A model generated the notes under the pieces. The model made no database searches, had not been told where the DNA came from, and saw only the letters and a program-made list of their open reading frames with translations. From assembly GCF_000208925.1 (NCBI RefSeq), contig NW_001915220.1:1-14187 (forward strand): 14,187 bases of DNA, read 5' to 3'. Both the position numbers and the translations under genes were made by a program. Positions 1 to 9,125 of this stretch are shown in pieces (within the stretch, counting starts at the first letter, position 1; the number at the start of each line of letters is the position of its first letter). The stretch is from Entamoeba histolytica HM-1:IMSS. Taxonomy: Eukaryota > Evosea > Mastigamoebida > Endamoebidae.

Positions 1-1135
1 TGAAAGAAATTAAAATAAGAAATAAAAGAAATGAAATGAAAGAAAATCAAATAAAATTACATTAAATAACATAATAGAAGAAATAATCATTATTTTAATT
101 ATTAAAATAATTAATATGTTAAATAATCAATATTGTTAATATTTCTTTTTGTTTATTGAAGATGAAATAATACATAATTTAATCATATTTCATTCTTTTA
201 TTTTGATTATTTAACAATATTATCATCATTCATTCCAATTGATAATTTATGAATAAAAATATAATTATTGTCACTAAATAAAAATAAATAATTGTTTAAT
301 GGAAATTAAAAATAATAATAATAAATATATTTCAAAAATATGTAAAATTATTTATTCATTTTAATTTAATCATAACATTACAAATTTATTTTTATTTAAT
401 GATGTTTGAATTTCAAACTAATAAACAAAAACAAACTGTCATGTTAAATTATCGATAAATTTATTCGTTTATTTTTAAATATTTTCTATTTCCTTTTATT
501 TCAAAAATATATATTTTTATGTAAAAATTAAATAAAAACAACAATAATGTTTATGTAACATTCGATAAAATATTTTGTTGTTTTTCATGTAAATTTAAAT
601 AAAATATAATGTGAAGAATATTTAAAAAAGTAGAAATGTAGTTATTTATTTCAAATGAAAATGAAATGTTTTTAATAATAAATAACTTCAATTCTTCAAA
701 TTGGTAAATAAATAATTGACATGTTTAATTGTTATTTAAAACGACTATCAACTAACAACAATCAATGAATATTAAATCAATGAAATTACTTATCCTTTGA
801 AATATAAGTAATTGAAAAATAAATTTTGTAAATTCAAAATGAAGAAGAATGTTTTAAAAGAAAATAATACCGCAAAATCAGAAACTAAAGAAATAAAATG
901 AACATAATGAGAAAGTAATAAATGAAATATATTTATTATTATTATATCTATGTTACAAGACACAGAAGAATGAAAAGAATATATATGAATGAATAGTGTT
1001 GATTGTACTAAATAAATTAAATTAAGGTTTAATAATTTTTAACCTATTGTTCATGTGAGAATAATAGTGTTGATTATATTAAAAAAAGAATAAAAAAAGA
1101 ATTTTAAATAATTAATATTGTTTTGAATTTCAATC
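1..1135. other. AT-rich stretch, no gene seen
   Basis: Very AT-rich sequence built from short A/T runs, with stops dense in all six frames. The only small opening I noted is a 20-codon ORF at 839-901 (+), preceded by AAATTCAAA, which loosely resembles the initiator reported for Entamoeba genes. It is too short and simple to call a gene. No RNA gene, tandem array or long inverted repeat was recognised. Confidence 0.5.
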
Positions 1136-1920
1136 AAGGTTTTCATAAAATAATAAAACAATGGATAAAATGATATAGAATGTTTTTTCCAATATTAGAC
1201 ATTTAGAGACATGTTTGTATCGTGTTGATCAAATGTTGTTGCTATATCCATAAAGAAGTTCATGAAGAAAAGAAGAAAATAAAAGTAGATAAATATCAAC
1301 AAAAATTTTTAATGGAATAACTGGAAAATATTCATTTCCAATGTAATTTAATGAATCAAAATGTTTATATTGTTATTATACTACAAAAAGCTAAAATGGA
1401 ATTGTAAGGGTGATGACAATGATAAGATTATTAACATCAATTAATGTAGAAGAAGTTGAAAAAAAGAGATATTGATTATCAGAGTATTACTGAAGAAAAA
1501 GAATAAAATATTAAACAAGAAAGGAATAACCAAATAAATAAAAATAAAGAAATTGCAAAGAAATAAAAGAATGAAATATATAGAAGAAATTAATTATTGT
1601 GATTTGGAAATTGAAATAACTGAAATTAAATAAATTATTCTTTCTAAAAAATCAACAAGAAAGAAGAACAAGAAATAAATAAAACAATGAAATAAATAGA
1701 AAACAAAATTACCAAAATATTTATGTTTGTAAAAGAAGGTATTGAATTTATTGAACATGAAGAACTAGAAAATATTTTATCAGTACTATTCATCATAAAA
1801 AAGAAATAATTAAAAAGATAATAAATATGTATAATGATTGAACATCATTAGAAAGATAATGATTGTATTTCTACAATACAATTTGATGATGTAATTAAAA
1901 AACATTAAATAAATTAAATG
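1136..1920 (+). pseudogene. Decayed coding remnant, family unknown
   Basis: I do not recognise this gene. On the + strand the text reads like protein for short runs in shifting frames. One run around 1170-1250 contains IRHLETCLYRVDQM. A charged run follows at about 1249-1390, with HKEVHEEKKKIKVDKYQQKF and, after one TAA, LENIHFQCNLMNQN. Around 1660-1805 there is a coiled-coil-like run (INKKEEQEINKTMK, TAA, then IENKITKIFMFVKEG). Several interruptions are TAA where a glutamine CAA would fit, as expected from C-to-T decay. Average composition is richer in C and G than the flanks. It could instead be chance low-complexity lysine/glutamate text, so confidence is low. Confidence 0.25.
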
Positions 1921-2145
1921 AATTTTTATTTAAATTTATTTTGAATAATTTAATATAAAATATGATATTTTATATTTTAAATAAATATTAATTTAAATAG
2001 AATGTTTGATAAATAAAATGATTAATTAATTTATGAAATATGAATATTAAATAATATTTTATTCATTGAAACATTGATTATTTATCATTCTTTTTATTTC
2101 ATTTTATTTAAATTACATTATTCTCATTAATATTCATTTCATTAA

Positions 2146-2190
2146 TTTATCATATTTTTTTATTTTTTTTTTTTTTTTTATTTTTCTTTA
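2146..2190 (+). repeat. T-tract ending in TTTAG at element A's 5' boundary
   Basis: TTTATCATAT followed by long T runs and ending TTTTTCTTTAG immediately precedes GGAGCAAAA at 2191. The same arrangement, including TTTATCATAT, precedes element C on the minus strand (13724-13760). A shorter form (TTTTTATTTTTATTTTAG) precedes element B (6969-6986). The tract is either the true 5' edge of the elements or a preferred T-rich target. It also resembles a 3' splice site (pyrimidine tract plus TAG). Confidence 0.55.
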
Positions 2191-2214
2191 GGAGCAAAAA
2201 AAGATCCTTTTCCA

Positions 2215-3141
2215 ATGCAGGAAATACAACAAATTTTAATGCCATGGCTATTGTGTAAAACCTTAGAGTCTTGTAAAGAAAAGCAAACAAGACATAGAAA
2301 TTCAATGTCATACAATAAAAAAAGAAATGTCAATAGCAATAAATGGCATAACAATTATAATAATAAAGGTAAACGATACACCAAGGAAAAAGGGTTTAGA
2401 AGACAAAAGACTCAAAGAAAAACAAATAAAAAACAAGGTAAATACAATGACAATAAAGATTATACAAATAACAAATATAAATGAATAACAATAAATGATA
2501 TACAAGAAAGAATAAAAAGAATAACAAGTGAATGGAATGAAGGAGAATATGAAGAAATACTTAAAAAATATGAAGGTAAGAGGAAAAGATGGTATAATAT
2601 CCTTCAAGAAGTATATTCAATTAAAAAGAAAAAGATAATTGAAAAGACGAAAGAAGAGTTTAAAGAAAAAACAAAAGATTGGGAGGAAAAAGACATTAAG
2701 GCTATAGAAACAGAAATTAAAAACAAAAACCCAATTAAAGAAATGAATGATAGATGTAAAATGGCTAAAATAATAAATAACAAAGAAAGTATAAAGAAAA
2801 TACAAGAAGAAACAAAAAATAAAGAAGGAAAGATAGAAGAAGAAAAAGAAAAAGAAGAAATAATTGCTCTGAAAAATCAAATTACTGAATTAAAAGAAAA
2901 AGTTAAAGAACTCAATATGGAAAAAATGGAAGAAGAACAAGCCATCTCAGAAGAAATGATGAGAAAAGCAAAAGAAATAGTTAGGAAAGAATTTGAAGAA
3001 GAAATTACAGAAATGAAAACACAAAATAGAAAGATTCAAACGAATTATGAAGAAATAAAGAAAGAAAATGAAAAATTAGAAGAAGAAAACTTAAAGTTAC
3101 AAGGAAAAATAAATGAGATAGAAAGAAAATCACAGAAGTAA
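2215..3141 (+). pseudogene. LINE A ORF1: basic, coiled-coil protein (one internal stop)
   Basis: A single frame runs from the ATG at 2215 to a TAA at 3139-3141 (308 codons), interrupted only by TGA at 2482-2484. Residues 1-89 are rich in Lys, Arg, Asn and Gln with few hydrophobics, a likely nucleic-acid-binding tail. Residues from about 95 onward are a long Glu/Lys heptad-like coiled coil (for example NQITELKEKVKELNMEK). LINE ORF1 proteins of this kind typically trimerise or oligomerise and bind the element RNA; that role is inferred from the class, as no RNA-binding fold was recognised. The downstream frame opens at 3117, one base back (-1), and continues the coiled coil. So the end at 3141 may be a frameshift in this decayed copy rather than the natural stop. 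Confidence 0.7.
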
Positions 3142-4479
3142 ATAATAAAGAAGAAAAAATCCGAAGTATTCAAGCTAATAAAAAGAAGATTGAAAAAGAA
3201 AATGAAGAAATGAAAGAAGAAATTGAAAAGTTGAAAAAGAGAAACAAAATGCTAGAACAAAATGCAAACACATTAGAGAAGAAAATTGAAATGATAGAGG
3301 AAAATACTAAAGAATTAAAGAAAGAAATAAGAGATAAAGAAAAACAAATCTCTGAATATCAAGAAATTGGAATTAAAAACCAATAAATTGCAGAAATAAC
3401 AAGAGAAGAATTAGACAACACACAAAAAGAAAATGAAGCACAAAAACAAATAATATCAAAACAACAAGATGATATTGTAAATTTTATCTCACAGAAGGAA
3501 CTAGAGAAGAAGAAAACGATGACACTTGTGATAAATACACAACCAGTACTGAGGAAAACATCATCAGGAACAATGGAGATGAACGAAACTACTCCTGTGA
3601 AAAAGACAGTAGTGGAAATCGAAGAGAAAAGCACTGATTGTCAAAAAACAAGAGATGATAATCAGACAAGAAATACAACAGAACAAACAAATAGAATTTT
3701 AATTGAAGTGTTGTATTGTTTTGCAATTAATTGGTTAAACAAGAAATTATATAAGAAAATAAGAAATGAACAAATTGAAAGTATAATAAAAGTAATAAAC
3801 ATCAATGTCAATAATGAAAAAGAATATATTAAATATATTAAAATATCACGTAAAATAAAAGAAAACACTAAACGGTACATTAAAGTGAAAGTAAATGATA
3901 TAATAGAAGAGTAGAGTGTGATTCAATAATAAAAAACATCATATTAAAGAATAACTCTACTCAAATTGATGAAGAATACCTTAACACTCTCATCAATAAA
4001 ATAAAAGAAATGAAAATAGAAAAATGTTCAAACATTAATTACTACTGGAAAAGAAAAGAAGCTGACCGATTAATAATGGAAATTAATAATAGATGGATAT
4101 TGTCAGAATACAGAATGCAGGATCTGCAAGATGATATGAAGAGGATTTCAATGATTATGCATCTTTATCTCCAAAATAAAATAATAAGAGATAAATTTGA
4201 TGAAATAAAAGAAATCCTAAAGAAAATAAATAGACTAGAAGATTTGGTCAAGGGAAGGAAATGGTACAGAATAAAGTGCATCATGAAATTAAATGAACAT
4301 GATGAAGAAGGAATAAAAGTTAAAGCACTAGAAAGAATAAAGTACCTAAAATATATGATGACAATGATCAAAGAAAGAATTAAATTTAATAAAGATGAAA
4401 GGGTCAGAATCAATACAAATAAAATCATGTTTGATTCTAACAAGAAAATTAGAATAAGGAAGAAACAAAAAATGAAATA

Positions 4480-5510
4480 TACCCAAATAACGATATTACT
4501 TTAGAATATTGGAAATCGTTATATGAAACACATGTGATATTAAATAAAGAGAATTAGAAAATAAAACAAATCACCTCGTGGAATGAAAGATATGTCAATT
4601 ATGATAATGTCATAATAACAATAAATGAATTAAATTTAAGTATAATGAAAATTAATAACTGGAAAGCACCAGGAATAGACACTATATATGGGTATTATTT
4701 GAAAAGGATGTCATCATCATGAGAAATCATTCTCAATATCTTTAATGAATGGTTGAACTTCCCTGAAAACATCAAATTAGACATGATAAGTGGAAGAACT
4801 TTATTAATCCACAAAGTGATATGATAGGAATGATGTCACTAATTATCGTCATATCAGTTGTACAAATGTAATTATGAAAGTATTTACACCAATATTAAAA
4901 GAAAATATTCACAGAAGACTTAACATGAATTGTGAATCATTGAAAATTAGTAGTAATCAACTGGGATGTAAGTTACAATCTTTAGCTGCTAAAGAAGGAA
5001 TAATTAATAGTTATATGATGAAGCAGCAAAAAGAAGAGAAATACCCAAAATATGTGGAGTCATATTATGACATTAAGAAAACATAAGACACAGTAAACCA
5101 CGAATGGGTAATTGAATCATTAAAATATTTTAATGTAGAGTTTGTCATCATTGACATTATTGAAAGTATGATGACTAGATGGAAGATATTCATCGGCTAT
5201 AAATTTAATGAATAAGTATGATGTATTAAATTAAATAGATGAATTTTACAAGGTGATTCCTTATCAAATCTACTCTTCATCATACAGATGAATGTATTTT
5301 CTCAAATCATCGAAGAGAAATTCCCAAAAGCAAATCACACATTATATATTGATGATTTGAGAATAGTGACACAAAGTAGTGAAGAAATTTGAATAATCCA
5401 CAATGAAATTAAAGAAATAATAAGTGGAATAGGGATGGAAATGAATGAGAAAAAGTCATGAATGGTATTAAAAAACATTAAAGAAATACCAGATGGAATG
5501 CAAAACATCC
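4480..5510 (+). other. Reverse transcriptase domain of LINE A
   Basis: RT blocks in order: NNWKAPGID (4654-4680), then a block 1-2 region with GRTLLI, TAA/TGA-laden sequence and a cryptic NYRxI (about 4790-4860). Next come QLGCK (near 4960), motif A as YYDIKK followed by TAA and DTVNHEW (5064-5106), and motif B as ILQGDSLSNLLF (5243-5278). The catalytic YIDD is at 5345-5356. The catalytic aspartates survive although the domain is interrupted. The motif A position that is usually AYD reads T, stop, D here. Confidence 0.85.
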
Positions 5511-6297
5511 CCGTAGTTGAAGGTGAGGACTTGTATAAATACTTAGGAATATGGCAGTCCGACGAAATTGATGACACCTTCAATTGTAAAACCATCAAAG
5601 AAAAAATGATGAAAAAGATGGAAGAAATAAACAGTGATGAAAGTAGTAATAGAAGATATATTACTAGAATAAACACTGAATTAATCCCTATCTTCAGATA
5701 TTCAGCATCAGTTGTAAATTGGAAAGTCACTGACTTAGATAAAATGGATTTGGAGATAAGAAAATACTTAAGAAAGGCAAAATACATTGGTGCCGGAAAC
5801 TCCAAAGATAGGTTATATGTCCCTCTAGAAGAAATGGGTGAAGGATTAATAAATATAAGGGACGAATATGTTATTGAATTAGTAAGAACAGTAATGTACT
5901 ACTGTACCAGAGAAAGTGAAATAGGAAATAACATATTAGAAAGATGGTACAGTAAGAAGGGAATATGGAATAGAATTAAAAACATTAATTCATAAAATAA
6001 ATGAAACAAAAATAGAAGAAATAATAAATGAAAGAAAAGAAAAGAAAAAAGAAAAAGAAGTAGTAGTAGAAATAAAGAAATTATTGACAAATACATCAAA
6101 AAATGGAAGTGTCATCAAATAAGTGACATTTTAGAAGATGGTTTGAGTCAAAATGAGTAGATAAAACTACTACAGTGAAAGCATGGAAGTCCATCAATAT
6201 TAAAAAGAATGCATTCCTTCAATTAACTAAAATGCAAGATGGTGCAATATTTTGTAGGTATAGAAAATCAAAAATAATGAAAAATGAAAGATTAAAA

Positions 6298-6700
6298 TAC
6301 TAAACACTTTGTAAAGATAAGATAACTACAGTAGAACACATTCTACTATCTTGTATTTATCATAATAAATCACAAATGGAAAAACATGACAATATTGGTA
6401 TTATAATATTGATTAATAAGAAAATACACTGGAAATAAACAATATAAAAAACCTCCATATGAAACAGTGTTCCAATATAAAGACATCACAATAATATGGA
6501 ATAAACAAATAATGCCTAAAAGTGATGGACAATACCACAAAAGACCAGACATATACGTATTAGATAAAAAGAATCAAACTAGTCTAATATTTGATATGAT
6601 TATTGTGGATGACAACAATATTAATTGAGTCTATTTGAAGAAAAGAAATATGTATAAGGAATTAAAGAATATTCTAATGAAAATAGAAAAGTTAAAAGAT
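6298..6700 (+). other. Zinc-knuckle and PD-X14-D endonuclease of LINE A
   Basis: The finger reads stop-X2-C-X8-H-X4-C at 6301-6354. The first cysteine codon appears replaced by TAA, while the second Cys (6310), His (6337) and third Cys (6352) remain. The nuclease core is RPD at 6542-6550, 14 residues, then D at 6593, followed by a YKEL segment at about 6650. This is the layout of R2/R4-type LINEs, which have a site-selective restriction-like nuclease rather than an APE-type one. Confidence 0.85.
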
Positions 6701-7018
6701 GTCAAAATAAATCCAGTAGTAATCTCAATCAATGGATTAATAAATAACTCAAGTGTTAAATTAATTAAAGAATTAAAAATTGAAATTGACATCGAGAAAG
6801 AAGTAAAAAACCTTGTCATAAAAAACATGATGGATGTCATGGAATATTGCTTCAATCACAACCAAACATACTCCGTAGAGCTGCTAGAAGAAGAAGACGA
6901 AGGGACAGGATTAGTCTCCCCTGAGCCAGGAAGAATAGAAGCTAGTTCTATTAATACTTAATTAATTGCTTTTTATTTTTATTTTAGGAGCAAAATATAA
7001 TAAATGGAAAATTCTATG

Positions 7019-7038
7019 GATGCAAATTTTTTTGCATC
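7019..7038 (+). repeat. Leader hairpin of element B
   Basis: GATGCAAA, a TTTT loop, then TTTGCATC form an 8-bp perfect stem. The homologous site in C (13672-13691) is a perfect 20-nt palindrome. The stem is retained although the central bases differ between copies. It is a candidate RNA structure or protein-binding site in the element leader. Confidence 0.7.
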
Positions 7039-7096
7039 TTTTTTCATTTTTGCAAATTATTTAGATGCATTTTTTCTTTGCTAATTTTCGTACCCC

Positions 7097-7458
7097 TATA
7101 TTATAGATGTTGCTATATGCCACGATATTAATGTAGAAATTATTTATATTCACAAAATAAATAAATAAATACAAAAACTACAAGAGAAATTAAGAAATAA
7201 TAGAGAAAAATATATGTAGAAATAATAATTGTAATATTAACAATAAATGGATTAATACACAAAGAGTCAGTAAGAAGATTAAAATCACCGAAATTGAAAT
7301 TAGACTTCCATAAAATCCTACGAAGAATAATAATCAAAAAAACCATGAAATACTTAATGTTTTACACATACAATTCTAGTAATTTAATAGAAGAACAGTC
7401 GTTTGATTCTCAAATAACATCAGTTAAATATAAATTAGACATAGAAGATAATGAATAA
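7097..7458 (+). pseudogene. Element B: endonuclease C-terminal fragment, frameshifted
   Basis: The fragment starts at YIIDVAICHDINVE, i.e. with the last catalytic Asp of the PD-X14-D nuclease, so the PD itself is absent. A 4-bp AATA expansion near 7161-7170 relative to C creates a stop at 7166. The text resumes with REKYM, a stop, and then, in another frame from 7216, VEIIIVILTINGLIHKES through to DIEDNE and TAA at 7456-7458. The second shift, at AAATATATG, is shared with copy C. It has no start codon of its own near the junction and is unlikely to make protein. Confidence 0.75.
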
Positions 7459-7485
7459 ATTAAAATATTCACTTCTTGATATTAA

Positions 7486-8854
7486 TAGTAACAAAATGAA
7501 AATACATCTATTATTTAATGTTTTTAAATTTGACTTGTTTATCAACTTATTTAATTAATGAAATGAAGAATAAAACATCATTATATATTATCATTCATAA
7601 AATTTAATACTCATTTTATTTCTTTTATAATATTAATATTAATGAATTGATTTTTTACTTCAATTGATTGGTTTATGAATATTTGTCATTCATATTTATT
7701 TTTATTTATGAAAAGTGTTGAATGATATTTCAAAAGAAGAAAAATATTATAACATTAAAAATGAATAATAAAATAATTTAATTTGTAAATTGATGAAGCA
7801 TAAAGTATTGCATTAATTGAATCAACACAATAAATCAAAATTTAATTGATTGAAATATTCATTAATTGAATTAAAATGATTCATCATTCTTATTCATTTA
7901 AATATATAGAAATGAAAGGATAATTAATAATCTAAGAAATGTATAATTATAAATTCAAAAAAAATAATAGAAAATATTAACATAATAACAAGAATAAAAA
8001 TGAAATAAAGAAATATCAATGATAATTCATTTCTTATTAAATAAATACATATTATTTTTCAAATATGATAATTCAAAATGATAAAATAATATCAATAATC
8101 AACATTGAATGAAAATATTTATTATAAATTGAATTTCGTATATAAATAATCTAAATTAATAATAAAAATAAATAATAAATACATTAAGTATAACAAATAA
8201 AATGAATATAAATGAAATTAAAATAATAATAAATAAGCATTTTATCATTATAATATCAAATTAAATAAAATACATAAACTATAAAAAATGGTAGTTGATA
8301 TTAAACTATTTTAAAATAACATAATTAACAAAACACAAAAATAAAATGATTATTTCAATTTGAATATGAATAGATGATATCAAATACAATCAATAAATAT
8401 TTACAATCTTAATGTTAATTAAACACAATTTAAACCTTGTTCATTTATGTAAAACTTCTTTTTGTCTATGATGATGGAAGAAACACCATTCATTTTGATT
8501 TAATATCAATTAGTTTTAATCTACAAATTAACAAAAAAATGAATTAAAACATAATTCAGACACATGTAGTAATTTGATATAATTTTTCAAAAATGTTTTT
8601 CATTTTAGTTTTTGAAGGATTTGAATAAAAAATATATTTTATTTTAATTAACTAGTGCTTATCAATAGGAATTAGTTGGAAAGTACAATTTCATTGTATT
8701 TATTGTGTATATATATTATTTGAGTTATTCATAATAACAAAACGATGTAAACAATTTTAGTATAGTTGAAGTAGGATATGTTTGATAAAATGTAAATTAT
8801 TTTATTTCTTTTATTCATTTTTAAACCGTTATTATAATGAATAGTTCAATTATT
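7486..8854. other. AT-rich intergenic stretch, no gene seen
   Basis: About 1.4 kb of low-complexity A/T text between element B and the 3' end of the ubiquitin gene, with stops frequent in all frames. It must contain the 3' untranslated region and polyadenylation site of ubiquitin near its right edge. Directly after that stop the minus strand reads AAATAATTGAACTATTC and then A/T-rich text. No RNA gene or repeat array was recognised. Confidence 0.5.
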
Positions 8855-9088
8855 TTAATATCCTCCTCTTAATCTTAAGACTAAATGAAGTGTTGATTCT
8901 TTTTGAATGTTATAATCTGAAAGAGTCTTTCCTTCTTCTAATTGTTTTCCTGCAAAAATAAGTCTTTGTTGATCTGGTGGAATTCCTTCTTTTTCTTGGA
9001 TCTTAGCCTTAATAGCATCAATAGAATCATTTGGTTCGACTTCTAATGTGATAGTTTTTCCAGTGAGTGTCTTAACAAATATTTGCAT
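8855..9088 (-). CDS. Ubiquitin, single-unit
   Basis: A complete intronless 77-codon ORF from ATG (9088) to TAA (8857-8855) encodes one ubiquitin with a single Tyr after Gly75-Gly76. Hydrolases normally remove such a tail to expose the diglycine used for conjugation. All seven conventional lysines (6, 11, 27, 29, 33, 48, 63) and the Leu8/Ile44/Val70 patch are present. Compared with the animal consensus it has Asn20, Ser22, Asp24, Ala25, Ile26, Glu32, Glu52 and Lys54, a set that clusters in the helix region and the 52-54 loop. I recall divergence of this kind for Entamoeba ubiquitin, which supports the organism call. There is no second unit and no ribosomal-protein fusion on either side. The intact frame beside decayed elements argues for purifying selection. 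Confidence 0.97.
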   Translation of the reverse strand: MQIFVKTLTGKTITLEVEPNDSIDAIKAKIQEKEGIPPDQQRLIFAGKQLEEGKTLSDYNIQKESTLHLVLRLRGGY

Positions 9089-9116
9089 CGTTCTGTTATT
9101 CTTTCAGTTTTTCTTC

Positions 9117-9125
9117 CTTTTATAC
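9117..9125 (-). promoter_or_regulatory. TATA-like box of the ubiquitin gene
   Basis: On the minus strand GTATAAAAG lies 29-37 nt upstream of the ATG. Entamoeba core promoters use a GTATTTAAA-type box about 30 nt before transcription start and have very short 5' leaders. This position predicts a leader of only a few nucleotides. AAAAACTGAAAG (about 9101-9112) lies between box and start. No mapping data are available. Confidence 0.5.

Larger units (their letters stand above)
3117..6961 (+). pseudogene. LINE A ORF2: reverse transcriptase plus endonuclease, broken
   Basis: This is the RT-endonuclease polyprotein in pieces. 3117-3914 continues the coiled coil and enters the N-terminal domain (TAA at 3384). 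About 3905-4504 holds the RT N-terminal region in another frame. About 4480-4800 has NNWKAPGID. 4874-5995 carries the RT core and thumb in one frame with stops at 5084, 5213, 5219, 5240, 5390 and 5459. About 6170-6961 has the zinc-knuckle, PD-X14-D and an acidic tail ending LEEEDEGTG...ASSINT. Copy C aligns over the whole region, for example QTNRILIEVLYCFA here with QTDRKEEILTLYKCFA in C, which confirms the frame changes. At least four frameshifts and eight stops mean no full-length product. In a live relative it would nick target DNA and copy its own RNA from the nick. Confidence 0.85.
2191..6970 (+). mobile_element. LINE copy A: R2/R4-like non-LTR retrotransposon, decayed
   Basis: A nearly full-length copy of about 4.8 kb. 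It starts with GGAGCAAAA and has a short leader of 24 nt before the first ATG. The order is a basic plus coiled-coil ORF1, an RT with recognisable blocks, a zinc-knuckle, and a restriction-like endonuclease. There are no LTRs and no integrase. This order and length match what I know of Entamoeba LINEs, but identity to a named family is not claimed. The copy carries several in-frame stops and at least four frameshifts, so it is dead. Its 3' end runs directly into the 5' T-tract of element B with no flanking DNA between them. No target-site duplication was found. Confidence 0.85.
6987..7485 (+). mobile_element. Element B: SINE-like, internally deleted LINE (leader plus 3' end)
   Basis: Positions 6987-7095 match the 5' leader of copy C (13723-13612, minus) almost base for base, from GGAGCAAAATATAATAA to CTAATTTTCGTACCC. 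From 7097 the sequence jumps to the endonuclease ORF, matching C from 10551 downward (YIIDVAIC...). About 3 kb present in C is missing. The resulting unit of roughly 0.5 kb has no RT and would depend on a LINE in trans, like a SINE. The match to C at the 3' end fades after the stop at 7456-7458, with a weak similarity (CACTTCT) near 7470, so the right edge is uncertain. No target-site duplication was seen. Confidence 0.75.

Noticed and set aside
1140..1900. TAA/TAG read as glutamine (ciliate-type code)
   Set aside because: Some stretches, also on the minus strand around 13900-14100, read well with TAA as Gln. But the long open frames (12829-13524, 5462-5995, 2215-2481) use only CAA/CAG for Gln and never TAA/TAG. 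In-frame TGA also occurs inside the elements. The standard code with decay is simpler.
2308..2880. Minus-strand hydrophobic ORFs over 2308-2880
   Set aside because: They are antisense shadows of the Lys/Glu-rich ORF1 of copy A, consisting of repeated Phe and Ile codons.
2070..7560. Target-site duplications around A, B or C
   Set aside because: I compared flanks by eye. Only T-rich and TTTAG similarities appear, which are too simple to call duplications.
8855..9088. Polyubiquitin or ubiquitin-ribosomal fusion
   Set aside because: There is a stop one codon after Gly-Gly, and no ubiquitin-like or ribosomal sequence lies on either side.
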